The notes below the pieces were generated by a model, which was not told the DNA's origin, did no database searches, and worked only from the letters and a program-made list of their open reading frames with translations. From Streptosporangium roseum DSM 43021 (GTDB lineage Bacteria > Actinomycetota > Actinomycetes > Streptosporangiales > Streptosporangiaceae), in the NCBI RefSeq assembly GCF_000024865.1, contig NC_013595.1, forward strand, positions 62,001 through 126,000: a stretch of 64,000 bases of DNA, read 5' to 3'. Numbering within the stretch: position 1 is the stretch's first letter; every line of letters begins with the position of its first letter. Both the position numbers and the translations under genes were made by a program. This document shows, in pieces, positions 57,584-64,000 of this stretch.

Positions 57584-58618
57584 CTAGCGCGTGGCGAGGA
57601 TCCGGACGTCCAGAAGCTCGCCGAGCAGGTCGGTGAGACTCACCATGCCGGCCACCTCGCCGCCTCCGTCTGTGACGAGACCCACGTGGGCGTGGGCCTC
57701 CTGGAGGACGGAGACCGCCTCGGGGATCGTCGTGCTCTTCTCCAGCCGGGGCACCGGCCGGGCGAGCTCCGCGGGGCTCGCGCCGGGCCGGACCAGGACG
57801 TCTCTGACGTGCAGCACGCCCAGGACGTCGGCCGGCCTGCCGGAGTTGACCAGCAGGCGCAGGTGCCCGCTGTCGGCGGCCGCGCGGCGCACCTGGGTCT
57901 CGGTGGCGTCCCCGGTCACGCAGGTGGCCTCCCCGATGGGCAGCATCAGGCGTTCGACGGGCTGCTGGTGGACCCGCAGGGCCCGGGTGAGCAGGTCGTG
58001 CTCGTCCCGGTCGAGCAGGCCCATCCGGCCGGACTCGCCGACCAGCATGGCGAGCTGGACCGGGGTCCTGGTGGTGGCCAGCTCGTCCCTGGCGTGCACG
58101 CCGAACACCCTCAGCAGCGCGTTGGTCAGCCCGTTGAGGGAGGACAGCACCGGCCGGATCAGCCAGGTGAAGCCGCGGAACGGCAGCGCCAGGCTCATCG
58201 CGGCGATCTCCGGATGGGTCAGCGCCCACGACTTGGGGGCCATCTCACCGATCACCATGTGCAGGAAGGTGACCAGCGCCAGCGCGATCACCAGCGAGAT
58301 GGGGACCTGCAGCGACTCGGGCAGGCCGACCAGCGCGAAGACCGGCTCCAGCAGGTGCTCGATGGCCGGCTCGGTCACCATGCCCAGGCCGAGCGAGCAC
58401 AGCGTGATGCCGAACTGGGCGCCGGCGAGCATCAGGGAGAGCTCCCTGCCGCCGCGCACGGCGGCGCGGGCCGAGACCCGGGTCAACCGGCCGCCCTTGC
58501 CCGCGAGCTCCTCCAGGCGATGCCTGCGGGCCGAGATGACCGCGAACTCGGCGGCGACGAAGAAGGCGTTGCCGATCAGCAGGGCCACGCCGAGCAGCAA
58601 AGCTCCTGTGGTGCTCAT
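57584..58618 (-). CDS. CNNM/HlyC-CorC-family membrane protein (second copy)
   Basis: 344 residues; ATG overlaps the upstream gene's end by 4 bp. A DUF21/CNNM domain (about 1-190; GNAFFVAAEFAVISARRHRLEEL; MVIGEMAPKSWALTHPEIAA) is followed by a CBS pair (about 205-335; LLDRDEHDLLTRAL; GVLHVRDVLVRPG; VSLTDLLGELLDVRILATR). It lacks the C-terminal CorC_HlyC domain of its partner. The family is tied to Mg/Co export or membrane repair. Part of a two-gene operon. Confidence 0.92.
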   Translation of the reverse strand: MSTTGALLLGVALLIGNAFFVAAEFAVISARRHRLEELAGKGGRLTRVSARAAVRGGRELSLMLAGAQFGITLCSLGLGMVTEPAIEHLLEPVFALVGLPESLQVPISLVIALALVTFLHMVIGEMAPKSWALTHPEIAAMSLALPFRGFTWLIRPVLSSLNGLTNALLRVFGVHARDELATTRTPVQLAMLVGESGRMGLLDRDEHDLLTRALRVHQQPVERLMLPIGEATCVTGDATETQVRRAAADSGHLRLLVNSGRPADVLGVLHVRDVLVRPGASPAELARPVPRLEKSTTIPEAVSVLQEAHAHVGLVTDGGGEVAGMVSLTDLLGELLDVRILATR

Positions 58619-60075
58619 CGTCCGTCCACCACGCTTCGCTCGATCATGGGTCTGTCGGCGCCGCGGTCGATCATCCGCGGCGCGGCCATCGCGTGCTCGC
58701 CGTTCTTCCCGGGGACCTCCGCCTTCCCGGGGACCTCCGCCGCGGCCGGTGCCAGCCGTACCCACTCGGGGACCCTGCGGTGCACCGACAGCACGGTGAG
58801 CACCGCGTCGGCCTCGTCGGCGCTGTCGTTCTCCAGCAGGTCGGTCTCAAGGGTCAGCGTGACGGTGACCTGGTCGCCGGGCTCGGCCATCCGGCCGAGG
58901 GTGGCGAGCACCAGGCCGGCGATGGTCTCGTAGCCGTCGCTCTCGGGGAGCTCCAGCTTGGTCGCCCGCTCGACCTCGTCGAGCCGGAGCGTGCCGGGCA
59001 GGTCCCAGGTGCCGTCGTCGTTGGCGACGACGCCGGCGGGCTCGGGGTCGTTCTCGTCGATCAGCTCGCCCACTAGCTCCTCGGCCAGGTCCTCGACGGT
59101 GACCACACCGGCGAGCCCGCCGTACTCGTCGATGACGCAGGCCAGGTCGTCGCCGGCGGCGCGCATGCGCTCCAGCACGACCGGGAGCGGCAGCGAGTCG
59201 GGGACCAGCAGCGCGGGACGGGTGATCTCCTCCAGCGACCCGTCGGTCAGGCCGGACTTGAGCAGCTCCCGTACGCCGGTGACGCCGACCACGTCCTCGC
59301 CGTTGTCCTTGCAGAGCACCGGATACCGGGAGTGGCCGTGCTCGCGGACGGCGTCGAGCAGGTCGGAGATCGGGCGCTCGGCCCGGAGCAGCACCACGCG
59401 GGGGCGCGGCACCATGACGTCCTCGGCGGTGCGGTCGCCGAACTCCAGCGCCCGCTCCAGCAGCTCCGAGAGCCGCGGGGGAAGGTCGCCGGCCGTGGCC
59501 GACTCGGAGATGATCCGCGACAGCTCCTCGGGGCTGGCGCCGTGCTCGACCTCCTCCACCGGCTCCACTCCCACCCGGCGCAGCAGGCCCGTGGCGGCGG
59601 AGTCGAACAGCCGGATGACGGGCCCGGCGATTTTGAGGTAGACGATGGTCGAGCCGGAGAGGAATTTGGCCACCGGCTCGGGACGGGCGATGCCCAGGTT
59701 CTTGGGGGCGAGCTCGCCGAGCACCATCTGGACGACGGTGGCGACCGCGATGGCCAGCGCCACCGCGATGCCCGGGACCGCCGCCTCCGGCACGCCCGCG
59801 GCCTCCAGCCCCGGACGGATGACCGTGGCGATGGCGGGTTCGGCGATGAAGCCGACGAGCAGCGCGGTCACGGTGATGCCGAGCTGCGCGCCCGACAGCA
59901 TGAACGACAGGCGGCCCGTCACCTCCAGCGCCCGCTTGGCCGCCGCGTCCCCGGCTTCGGCCTGTTCGCGCAGCACGCCGCGGTCGGCGGCGACGAAGGC
60001 GAACTCCTGGGCGACGAAGTAGCCGGTGGCAAGAGTGAGGAGCAGTACGGCCAGCAGGCCGAGAGCCGTGTTCAC
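58615..60075 (-). CDS. CNNM/HlyC-CorC-family membrane protein (first copy)
   Basis: 486 residues. DUF21 (about 1-195: GYFVAQEFAFVAADRGVLREQ; MVLGELAPKNLGIARPEPVA), two CBS motifs (about 215-345: EDVMVPRPRVVLLRAERPIS; CVIDEYGGLAGVVTVEDLAEELVGEL) and a CorC_HlyC domain (about 355-440: WDLPGTLRLDEVERATKLEL). This is the full-length form. The overlapping shorter copy downstream suggests the two form a heteromeric complex. Confidence 0.93.
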   Translation of the reverse strand: MNTALGLLAVLLLTLATGYFVAQEFAFVAADRGVLREQAEAGDAAAKRALEVTGRLSFMLSGAQLGITVTALLVGFIAEPAIATVIRPGLEAAGVPEAAVPGIAVALAIAVATVVQMVLGELAPKNLGIARPEPVAKFLSGSTIVYLKIAGPVIRLFDSAATGLLRRVGVEPVEEVEHGASPEELSRIISESATAGDLPPRLSELLERALEFGDRTAEDVMVPRPRVVLLRAERPISDLLDAVREHGHSRYPVLCKDNGEDVVGVTGVRELLKSGLTDGSLEEITRPALLVPDSLPLPVVLERMRAAGDDLACVIDEYGGLAGVVTVEDLAEELVGELIDENDPEPAGVVANDDGTWDLPGTLRLDEVERATKLELPESDGYETIAGLVLATLGRMAEPGDQVTVTLTLETDLLENDSADEADAVLTVLSVHRRVPEWVRLAPAAAEVPGKAEVPGKNGEHAMAAPRMIDRGADRPMIERSVVDGR

Positions 60076-60105
60076 CGGGCGGCTCTCCCGGTCGAGTCAT
60101 CTATT

Positions 60106-60123
60106 CCCGTGCGTCCGCACGGG
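60106..60123. promoter_or_regulatory. Palindrome upstream of the CNNM operon
   Basis: CCCGTGCG-TC-CGCACGGG, an 18-bp near-perfect palindrome 31 bp before the leftward start. It is a likely operator in the 295-bp divergent gap (60076-60370); the rest of the gap has a less GC-rich stretch near 60230-60290 suited to the LCP promoter. Confidence 0.5.
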
Positions 60124-60370
60124 CAGGTACTCCATGAGTCCGGAGTGGACACGATCATCCTTTCGCGTAGGGGTCGTCCCTTACCGTAACGATCCATGTG
60201 GGGGTCGATGTTTCCAGATCGGCCGACGATCACATCGTTGGTGGCTAAGTACCCTTCTGCGTACATTTACATAGGGAAACCTTTAAGAGGCGTCGGCGCG
60301 CGACGGAGCCACGACGTAGCGTCGATAATGGCGTTCTCATCGAGGGTTCAAGAAGTGGCGGGGATACGAC

Positions 60371-61645
60371 GTGGCTGACTGGCCGGAAGACGACGATCGC
60401 ACACGGGCATTGCGATCGCCCCAGCCCGCGCCGCCCCGGGCGGCGGGGCAGCCCGCCTACCCGGCACAGGGGCGGGGCCGGCCGGCGGGGCCCGACGAGG
60501 AGGCGCCGACCGACGGCACGCGACCGCGCGCGACCTCACGGGTATACGGCAAGGCCAGGGAGGGCTCCGGCCCGGTCAGGCCGTTCCCCGGTACGGACGC
60601 TCCTCCCGCCGGATCTCCAGACGGATCCTCCGGCGGCTCCTCCGGAGGGAAAGGCGGGACCCGGATGCCGAGCATGACCTGGCGCCCGAAGCGGCCGGGC
60701 AGGCTGATCGCACGGATCCTCATCGGCCTGCTCGTCGTGCTGCTGGTGCTCGCCGTCGGCGGATACTTCGTGATCAATTCGCGGCTGACCCGGATCGAGG
60801 CGCTCACCGACTACGACGGCCGGCCCGCCGACACCCCCGGCACCAACTGGCTGCTGGTCGGCTCCGACAGCCGCGCCGGCCTGACCAAGGCCCAGCGCAG
60901 GAAACTCGCCACCGGCAGCTCCGTCGGCCGCCGGACCGACACGATGATGCTGCTGCACATCCCCGACACCGGCGACCGCCCGACCCTGGTCAGCCTCCCG
61001 CGTGACTCCTACGTGCCGATCGACGGCCACGGCAGCGGCAAGCTCAACGCCGCCTACGCCTACCAGGACGGCGGTCCCAAGCTCCTCGCCAAGACCGTGG
61101 AGAAGGTCACCGGGCTCCGGATCGACCACTACATGGAGATCGGCTTCGGCGGCTTCGTGGGCATCGTGGACGCCATCGGCGGGGTCGAGATCAACGTCAA
61201 GCAGGCCATCAAGGACCCCAAGGCGGGCATCGACCTGAAGAAGGGCCTGCAGACGATGGACGGCGGCACGGCCCTCGGCTACGTCCGCACCCGCGCCACC
61301 GGCGCCATCCCCGACTTCGACCGGACCCAGCGCCAGCGCCAGTTCTTCTCCGCGGTGGTGAAGAAGGCGGCCAGCCCCGGAGTCCTGATCAACCCCTTCC
61401 GCTCCATCCCCCTCGCGCTGAGCGCCACCGACTCGGTGGCCGTCGGGGAGGAGAGCGGCGCCTTCAACCTGCTCTCCCTCGGCCTCGCCATGGGCGACAA
61501 CCCGGTGACCACGGTCGTCCCGGTCGGCTCCCTGCCGACCATCAACGGGGAGGCGGTCGTCAAGTGGGACACGGCCAAGGCCCTGCGCATGTTCGACGCC
61601 CTGGCCGAGGACAGGCCGGTCCCCAAGGACGCTCTCGGCAAGTAG
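60371..61645 (+). CDS. LytR-CpsA-Psr (LCP) family wall-polymer ligase
   Basis: 424 residues from a GTG. A disordered cytoplasmic region (about 1-105) rich in Pro/Gly/Ser precedes a signal-anchor helix (LIARILIGLLVVLLVLAVGGYFVI). The LCP domain follows: LLVGSDSRAG, RRTDTMMLLH (Arg/Asp), LVSLPRDSYV, KLNAAYAYQDGG and DFDRTQRQRQFF. LCP enzymes attach arabinogalactan, teichoic-like acids or capsule to peptidoglycan using lipid-linked donors. Divergent from the CNNM pair. Confidence 0.94.
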   Translation: MADWPEDDDRTRALRSPQPAPPRAAGQPAYPAQGRGRPAGPDEEAPTDGTRPRATSRVYGKAREGSGPVRPFPGTDAPPAGSPDGSSGGSSGGKGGTRMPSMTWRPKRPGRLIARILIGLLVVLLVLAVGGYFVINSRLTRIEALTDYDGRPADTPGTNWLLVGSDSRAGLTKAQRRKLATGSSVGRRTDTMMLLHIPDTGDRPTLVSLPRDSYVPIDGHGSGKLNAAYAYQDGGPKLLAKTVEKVTGLRIDHYMEIGFGGFVGIVDAIGGVEINVKQAIKDPKAGIDLKKGLQTMDGGTALGYVRTRATGAIPDFDRTQRQRQFFSAVVKKAASPGVLINPFRSIPLALSATDSVAVGEESGAFNLLSLGLAMGDNPVTTVVPVGSLPTINGEAVVKWDTAKALRMFDALAEDRPVPKDALGK

Positions 61646-61832
61646 CGGCCCGGCCTGAAGGCTGACGGGGCACCGCACCGCTCCACCGGCGTCTCGGCGG
61701 GTCGTGGCACGGCTGGAGCACGCGGGGGCCCGTGGGTTGCGTCCACGGATGTGGCGGACGGCTTCCGCCGGTGGCGGGCGGCGGTAGCGGTTTCCGTTCA
61801 CCTCCGTTCCGGCCCAGGAGGCGTCCATCTGT

Positions 61833-62000
61833 GCGGCGCCGTACGGGGGTGGAAGGTCAAAAGCGCAGCGAGGGGTGGATGGAGTGGCCGGGGGCCGGCC
61901 CATCCATGCGGCGCCGTACGGGGGTGGAAGGTCAAAAGCGCAGCGAGGGGTGAGTGGGGTGGCCGGGGACCGGCCCATCCGCGCGGCGCCGTACGGAGTG
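61833..62000 (+). repeat. 75-bp direct repeat, left arm of nested structure
   Basis: GCGGCGCCGTACGG begins at 61833, 61908 and 61983, an exact 75-bp period; the first two units are nearly identical (GTGGAAGGTCAAAAGCGCAG in both), the third is partial. Confidence 0.9.
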
Positions 62001-62036
62001 CTCCCGCTGCGCGGGCGGGAGGGGGCGGTGCGGGGT

Positions 62037-62099
62037 TTTTCCTTGATCTGTTGGGATTGGCGGCGCTATGGACGCCCAATCCCAACAGATCAAGGAAAA
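62037..62099. repeat. Perfect 24-bp inverted repeat (large hairpin)
   Basis: TTTTCCTTGATCTGTTGGGA plus TTGG at 62037-62060 is matched exactly by its reverse complement at 62076-62099, with a 15-bp spacer. The arms are far less GC-rich than the surroundings, and carry T-runs outward, so it could act as a bidirectional terminator for the convergent genes. Confidence 0.92.
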
Positions 62100-62253
62100 C
62101 TCCTGATCCCTGCTGCTCTCGGGGCTCATCGGCGCCCGCCCTGCCTCGCCCGGTCCACCACCGCCCCCCTCACCAGGCCTTCCCACCCGCCCAACGCCCC
62201 TCCTGAGCACCGCCCCCAGACCACGAGAAACCGGCCCACACGGAACACGGAAG

Positions 62254-62395
62254 GAGCGGCCCCCGGCCACGCCACTCACCTCTCGCTGCGCTTTTGACCT
62301 TCCACCCGGTACGGCGCCGCACGAAAGAACCGGTCCCCGGGCCACTCCGCCTGCCCTCGCTGCGCTTTTGACCTGCCAGCCCGGCGAAGCCGCGC
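62254..62395 (-). repeat. Inverted copies of the 75-bp repeat, right arm
   Basis: CTCGCTGCGCTTTTGACCT occurs at 62282 and, shortened by little, at 62356 (74 bp apart); both are reverse complements of the left-array units, including ACGGCGCCGC at 62311. Confidence 0.88.
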
Positions 62396-62585
62396 CGGTT
62401 GACGGCGAATGGCCCCGACGCCACCCCGGCCCCCGGCCTTACCCTCGGCCCAGCATCGGCATCGGATACTCGTACACCACACCACTGGACGTGGCCGGCT
62501 CCGTGGGTCTCCCGGCGGGCGGCGGTCCGGCCGGAACGCCCGCCGGGCCCGCCGTATCGGCGGCGGGGCGCCGGCTCCCGGCGTC

Positions 62586-63245
62586 TCAGCCGCTCGTGGC
62601 GGCGGTGCTCGCGGCGATGGATCCGGCGATCACCGCGGTCATGACGGCGGAGTTGATGGCGGCGATCGTCTTGGCGACGGCCGCGCCTGCCCACTCGCCC
62701 TCGGTGATCTCCTTGATGCGCTCCTTGCTCGCGCCGGGGAACGCCTTGCGGTCGATCTTGGCCGCGTGCAGGACGGCGATCAGCACGGCCGCCCGCTCGT
62801 CGGGGACGGCCCCGGACAGCACGCTCTGGACGCTCTCCCGGATGCCCTGCTCGACACGGGGGTCACGCTCCGGGTAGCGGGTGCTGGGGAAGATCCCGAG
62901 GATCTTCCGCGGCTCCTCGCTCAGCACGCCCCGCTCGGCCAGGCGGGAGAGCAGGCGCTTGCGGAGCTTGGCCGAGTGGAGCTTGTAGACCCACCAGTCG
63001 GGCTTGCGCTCCTTCGGCTCCCCGACGATCCGGGCCAGCGCCGCGTCCAGCTCCTCGTCGCCGAGGGGCGTGGGATCCAGGACGGTGACCTTCTTGTCGG
63101 CCAGGTCGATCCGGCCGTCGATGGCCAGCTCCGCCAGCAGGGCGCCGCCGAGCGCGGCGTCGAGCTCCGATGAGCCGATCAGTTGTTTGCCCTCCACCTC
63201 GCTGTAGGCGAGCAGGAGGACTTCCTCGGCGATGATGGTCGTCAT
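62586..63245 (-). CDS. GPP34/GOLPH3-family phosphoprotein
   Basis: 219 residues from the ATG of MTTIIAEEVLLLAYSE, a family-typical opening after GGAGGA. Further marks: LGGALLAELAIDGRIDLADKKVTV, KLHSAKLRKRLLSRLAERGVLSEE and YPERDPRVEQGIRESVQSVL. Eukaryotic GOLPH3 binds phosphatidylinositol-4-phosphate; bacterial copies are common in actinomycetes, of unknown role. The C-terminus is a hydrophobic tail (AVAKTIAAINSAVMTAVIAG). Confidence 0.9.
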   Translation of the reverse strand: MTTIIAEEVLLLAYSEVEGKQLIGSSELDAALGGALLAELAIDGRIDLADKKVTVLDPTPLGDEELDAALARIVGEPKERKPDWWVYKLHSAKLRKRLLSRLAERGVLSEEPRKILGIFPSTRYPERDPRVEQGIRESVQSVLSGAVPDERAAVLIAVLHAAKIDRKAFPGASKERIKEITEGEWAGAAVAKTIAAINSAVMTAVIAGSIAASTAATSG

Positions 63246-63355
63246 TCCTCCGACCCTATGCCGTAAGCACCACGTAAGCGCTGGTGGCGGGTATCCGGGA
63301 TACCTTCGCCCCAAGGCCCTGGACATCGTGACGACCACAGGGTCCGGAGGACATC

Positions 63356-63934
63356 ATGCGTATCAGGAGACTGCTCCGCCACCCGGCCGCCTGGGCGGTC
63401 ATGACGCTGGGCGCCGTCGCGCTCGGCGTCGCCCTGTACCTGTTCCAGCCCTGGCGCCTGTTCACCACGGTCGAGGTGGACGAGGCCGTACCGGTCGCCG
63501 CCGTGACCCCGAGGGCGACCCCGGAGGCGGGCGGGCGGACCACCGCCACCCGGCCGCCGGACGGGCGGGCGAAGGCCGCGGAAGGGCCCAGGACCCTGGC
63601 CGCGGGCACGTTCGTCTCGCACGAGCACAGCACCGAGGGCAGGGCCAGGGTGCTGGAGCTGGCCGACGGCAGCCGGGTGCTCAGGATCGAGGGCCTGGAG
63701 ACCTCAGACGGTCCCGACCTCCGGGTCTGGCTGAGCGACCAGCCTGTCAAGGAGGGCAGGGCCGGGTGGTTCAACCTCGACGACGGCAAGCACCTCGAAC
63801 TGGGCGAGCTCAAGGGCAACAGGGGCAACGCCAACTACGCCATCCCGGCCGGGGCCGACCTGGACAGCCTGAGGACCGCCACCATCTGGTGCAAGCGCTT
63901 CGGCGTCTCCTTCGGCGCCGCTGCCCTGACCTGA
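63356..63934 (+). CDS. DM13-domain membrane-anchored protein
   Basis: 192 residues; ATG after GGAGG. An N-terminal anchor helix (AWAVMTLGAVALGVALYLF), a Pro/Arg/Thr-rich linker, then a DM13 domain (about 80-190: LAAGTFVSHEHSTEGRARVL, DGPDLRVWLSDQ, ATIWCKRFGVSFGAA with the conserved Cys). DM13 domains are thought to bind a redox cofactor or mediate electron transfer at the cell surface. Divergent from GPP34. Confidence 0.9.
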   Translation: MRIRRLLRHPAAWAVMTLGAVALGVALYLFQPWRLFTTVEVDEAVPVAAVTPRATPEAGGRTTATRPPDGRAKAAEGPRTLAAGTFVSHEHSTEGRARVLELADGSRVLRIEGLETSDGPDLRVWLSDQPVKEGRAGWFNLDDGKHLELGELKGNRGNANYAIPAGADLDSLRTATIWCKRFGVSFGAAALT

Positions 63935-63949
63935 GACAATGCTCGGCTT

Positions 63950-64000
63950 ATGAGCATTTCTGCAGAACTCCATGCCATCGGCCGCCCGCTCGTCGAGGCG
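63950..64000 (+). CDS. Start of an unidentified gene (cut by window edge)
   Basis: From an ATG 15 bp past the DM13 stop the frame MSISAELHAIGRPLVEA runs open to the edge. The hydrophobic/acidic pattern fits a helix at a real N-terminus, but no ribosome site is clear and too little is visible to name a family. Confidence 0.4.
   Translation, partial: MSISAELHAIGRPLVEA

Larger units (their letters stand above)
61646..62585. other. 940-bp convergent intergenic region with nested repeats
   Basis: No credible gene lies between the LCP gene and the leftward GPP34 gene; frames here simply translate the repeats (for example VEGQKRSEG in two copies). The middle (61833-62400) is occupied by 75-bp repeats and a large hairpin, described separately. 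Confidence 0.6.

Noticed and set aside
61833..62395. 75-bp repeats considered as an insertion sequence
   Set aside because: No transposase frame and no obvious target-site duplication; kept as a repeat structure instead.

Overview
The window is a high-GC actinobacterial chromosome segment from the right-hand neighbourhood of the replication origin. The block from about 43.6 to 57.2 kb (cyclophilin, rhomboid protease, CrgA, class E sortase, PabA/TrpG-type amidotransferase, then PknB-PknA-PbpA-RodA-PstP-FhaB-FhaA and tRNA-Leu) has the same gene order and strands as the dnaA-gyrA flank of Mycobacterium tuberculosis (ppiA to fhaA) and of streptomycetes. A 39-residue DLW-39 protein, a geosmin synthase, CrgA and many GTG/TTG starts point to a filamentous soil actinomycete. 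A Streptosporangiales-type host is likely but inferred.

Layout. 0-9 kb: partial alpha/beta hydrolase, MFS exporter, lipoprotein polysaccharide deacetylase, Nudix hydrolase, acetyltransferases, a STAS / anti-sigma ATPase pair, a VOC protein, DLW-39 and a phosphonatase-like HAD hydrolase. 9-12 kb: DUF418 membrane protein with a NarL-type two-component system. 12.3-14.5 kb: geosmin synthase standing alone. 15-18.5 kb: degenerate secreted nuclease, tRNA-Ala with a broken integrase beside it, and a MarR/hydrolase divergon with a striking operator. 19-26.9 kb: DUF72 protein, GIY-YIG-like small protein, WD40 Ser/Thr kinase, SnoaL-like protein, XRE regulator divergent from a luciferase-like oxidoreductase, ECF sigma factor with partner. 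26.9-33.1 kb: FtsX-type ABC transporter, LuxR-type response regulator and a tandemly duplicated histidine kinase whose first half has lost its catalytic residues. 33.3-43.3 kb: a second Ser/Thr kinase with an extracellular beta-rich domain, SigE-family sigma with partner, PadR operon, acetyltransferase, and an OmpR-type two-component system divergent from a repeat-containing secreted protein. 43.6-57.2 kb: the conserved cell-wall growth and division cluster. 57.5-64 kb: two overlapping CNNM/CorC-type membrane proteins, an LCP-family enzyme, a GPP34 protein, a DM13 protein and the start of one more gene.

How the genes work together. The conserved cluster couples septal and lateral wall synthesis (PbpA transpeptidase, RodA glycosyltransferase) to PASTA-kinase signalling (PknA/PknB), its phosphatase (PstP) and FHA readers (FhaA/FhaB), with CrgA beside it; the LCP enzyme and sortase act on the same envelope. 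The rest is dominated by signalling modules: three two-component systems, four Ser/Thr kinases, two ECF-type sigma factors, MarR, PadR and XRE regulators.

Intergenic DNA is unusually rich in short tandem repeats (19, 20, 17, 36 and 75 bp units at five separate loci). The most elaborate, at 61.8-62.4 kb, has 75-bp direct repeats and inverted copies flanking a perfect 24-bp-arm hairpin. The best candidates for something undescribed are this repeat structure, the duplicated kinase/pseudokinase linked to the ABC transporter, and the three-octamer operator of the MarR divergon.
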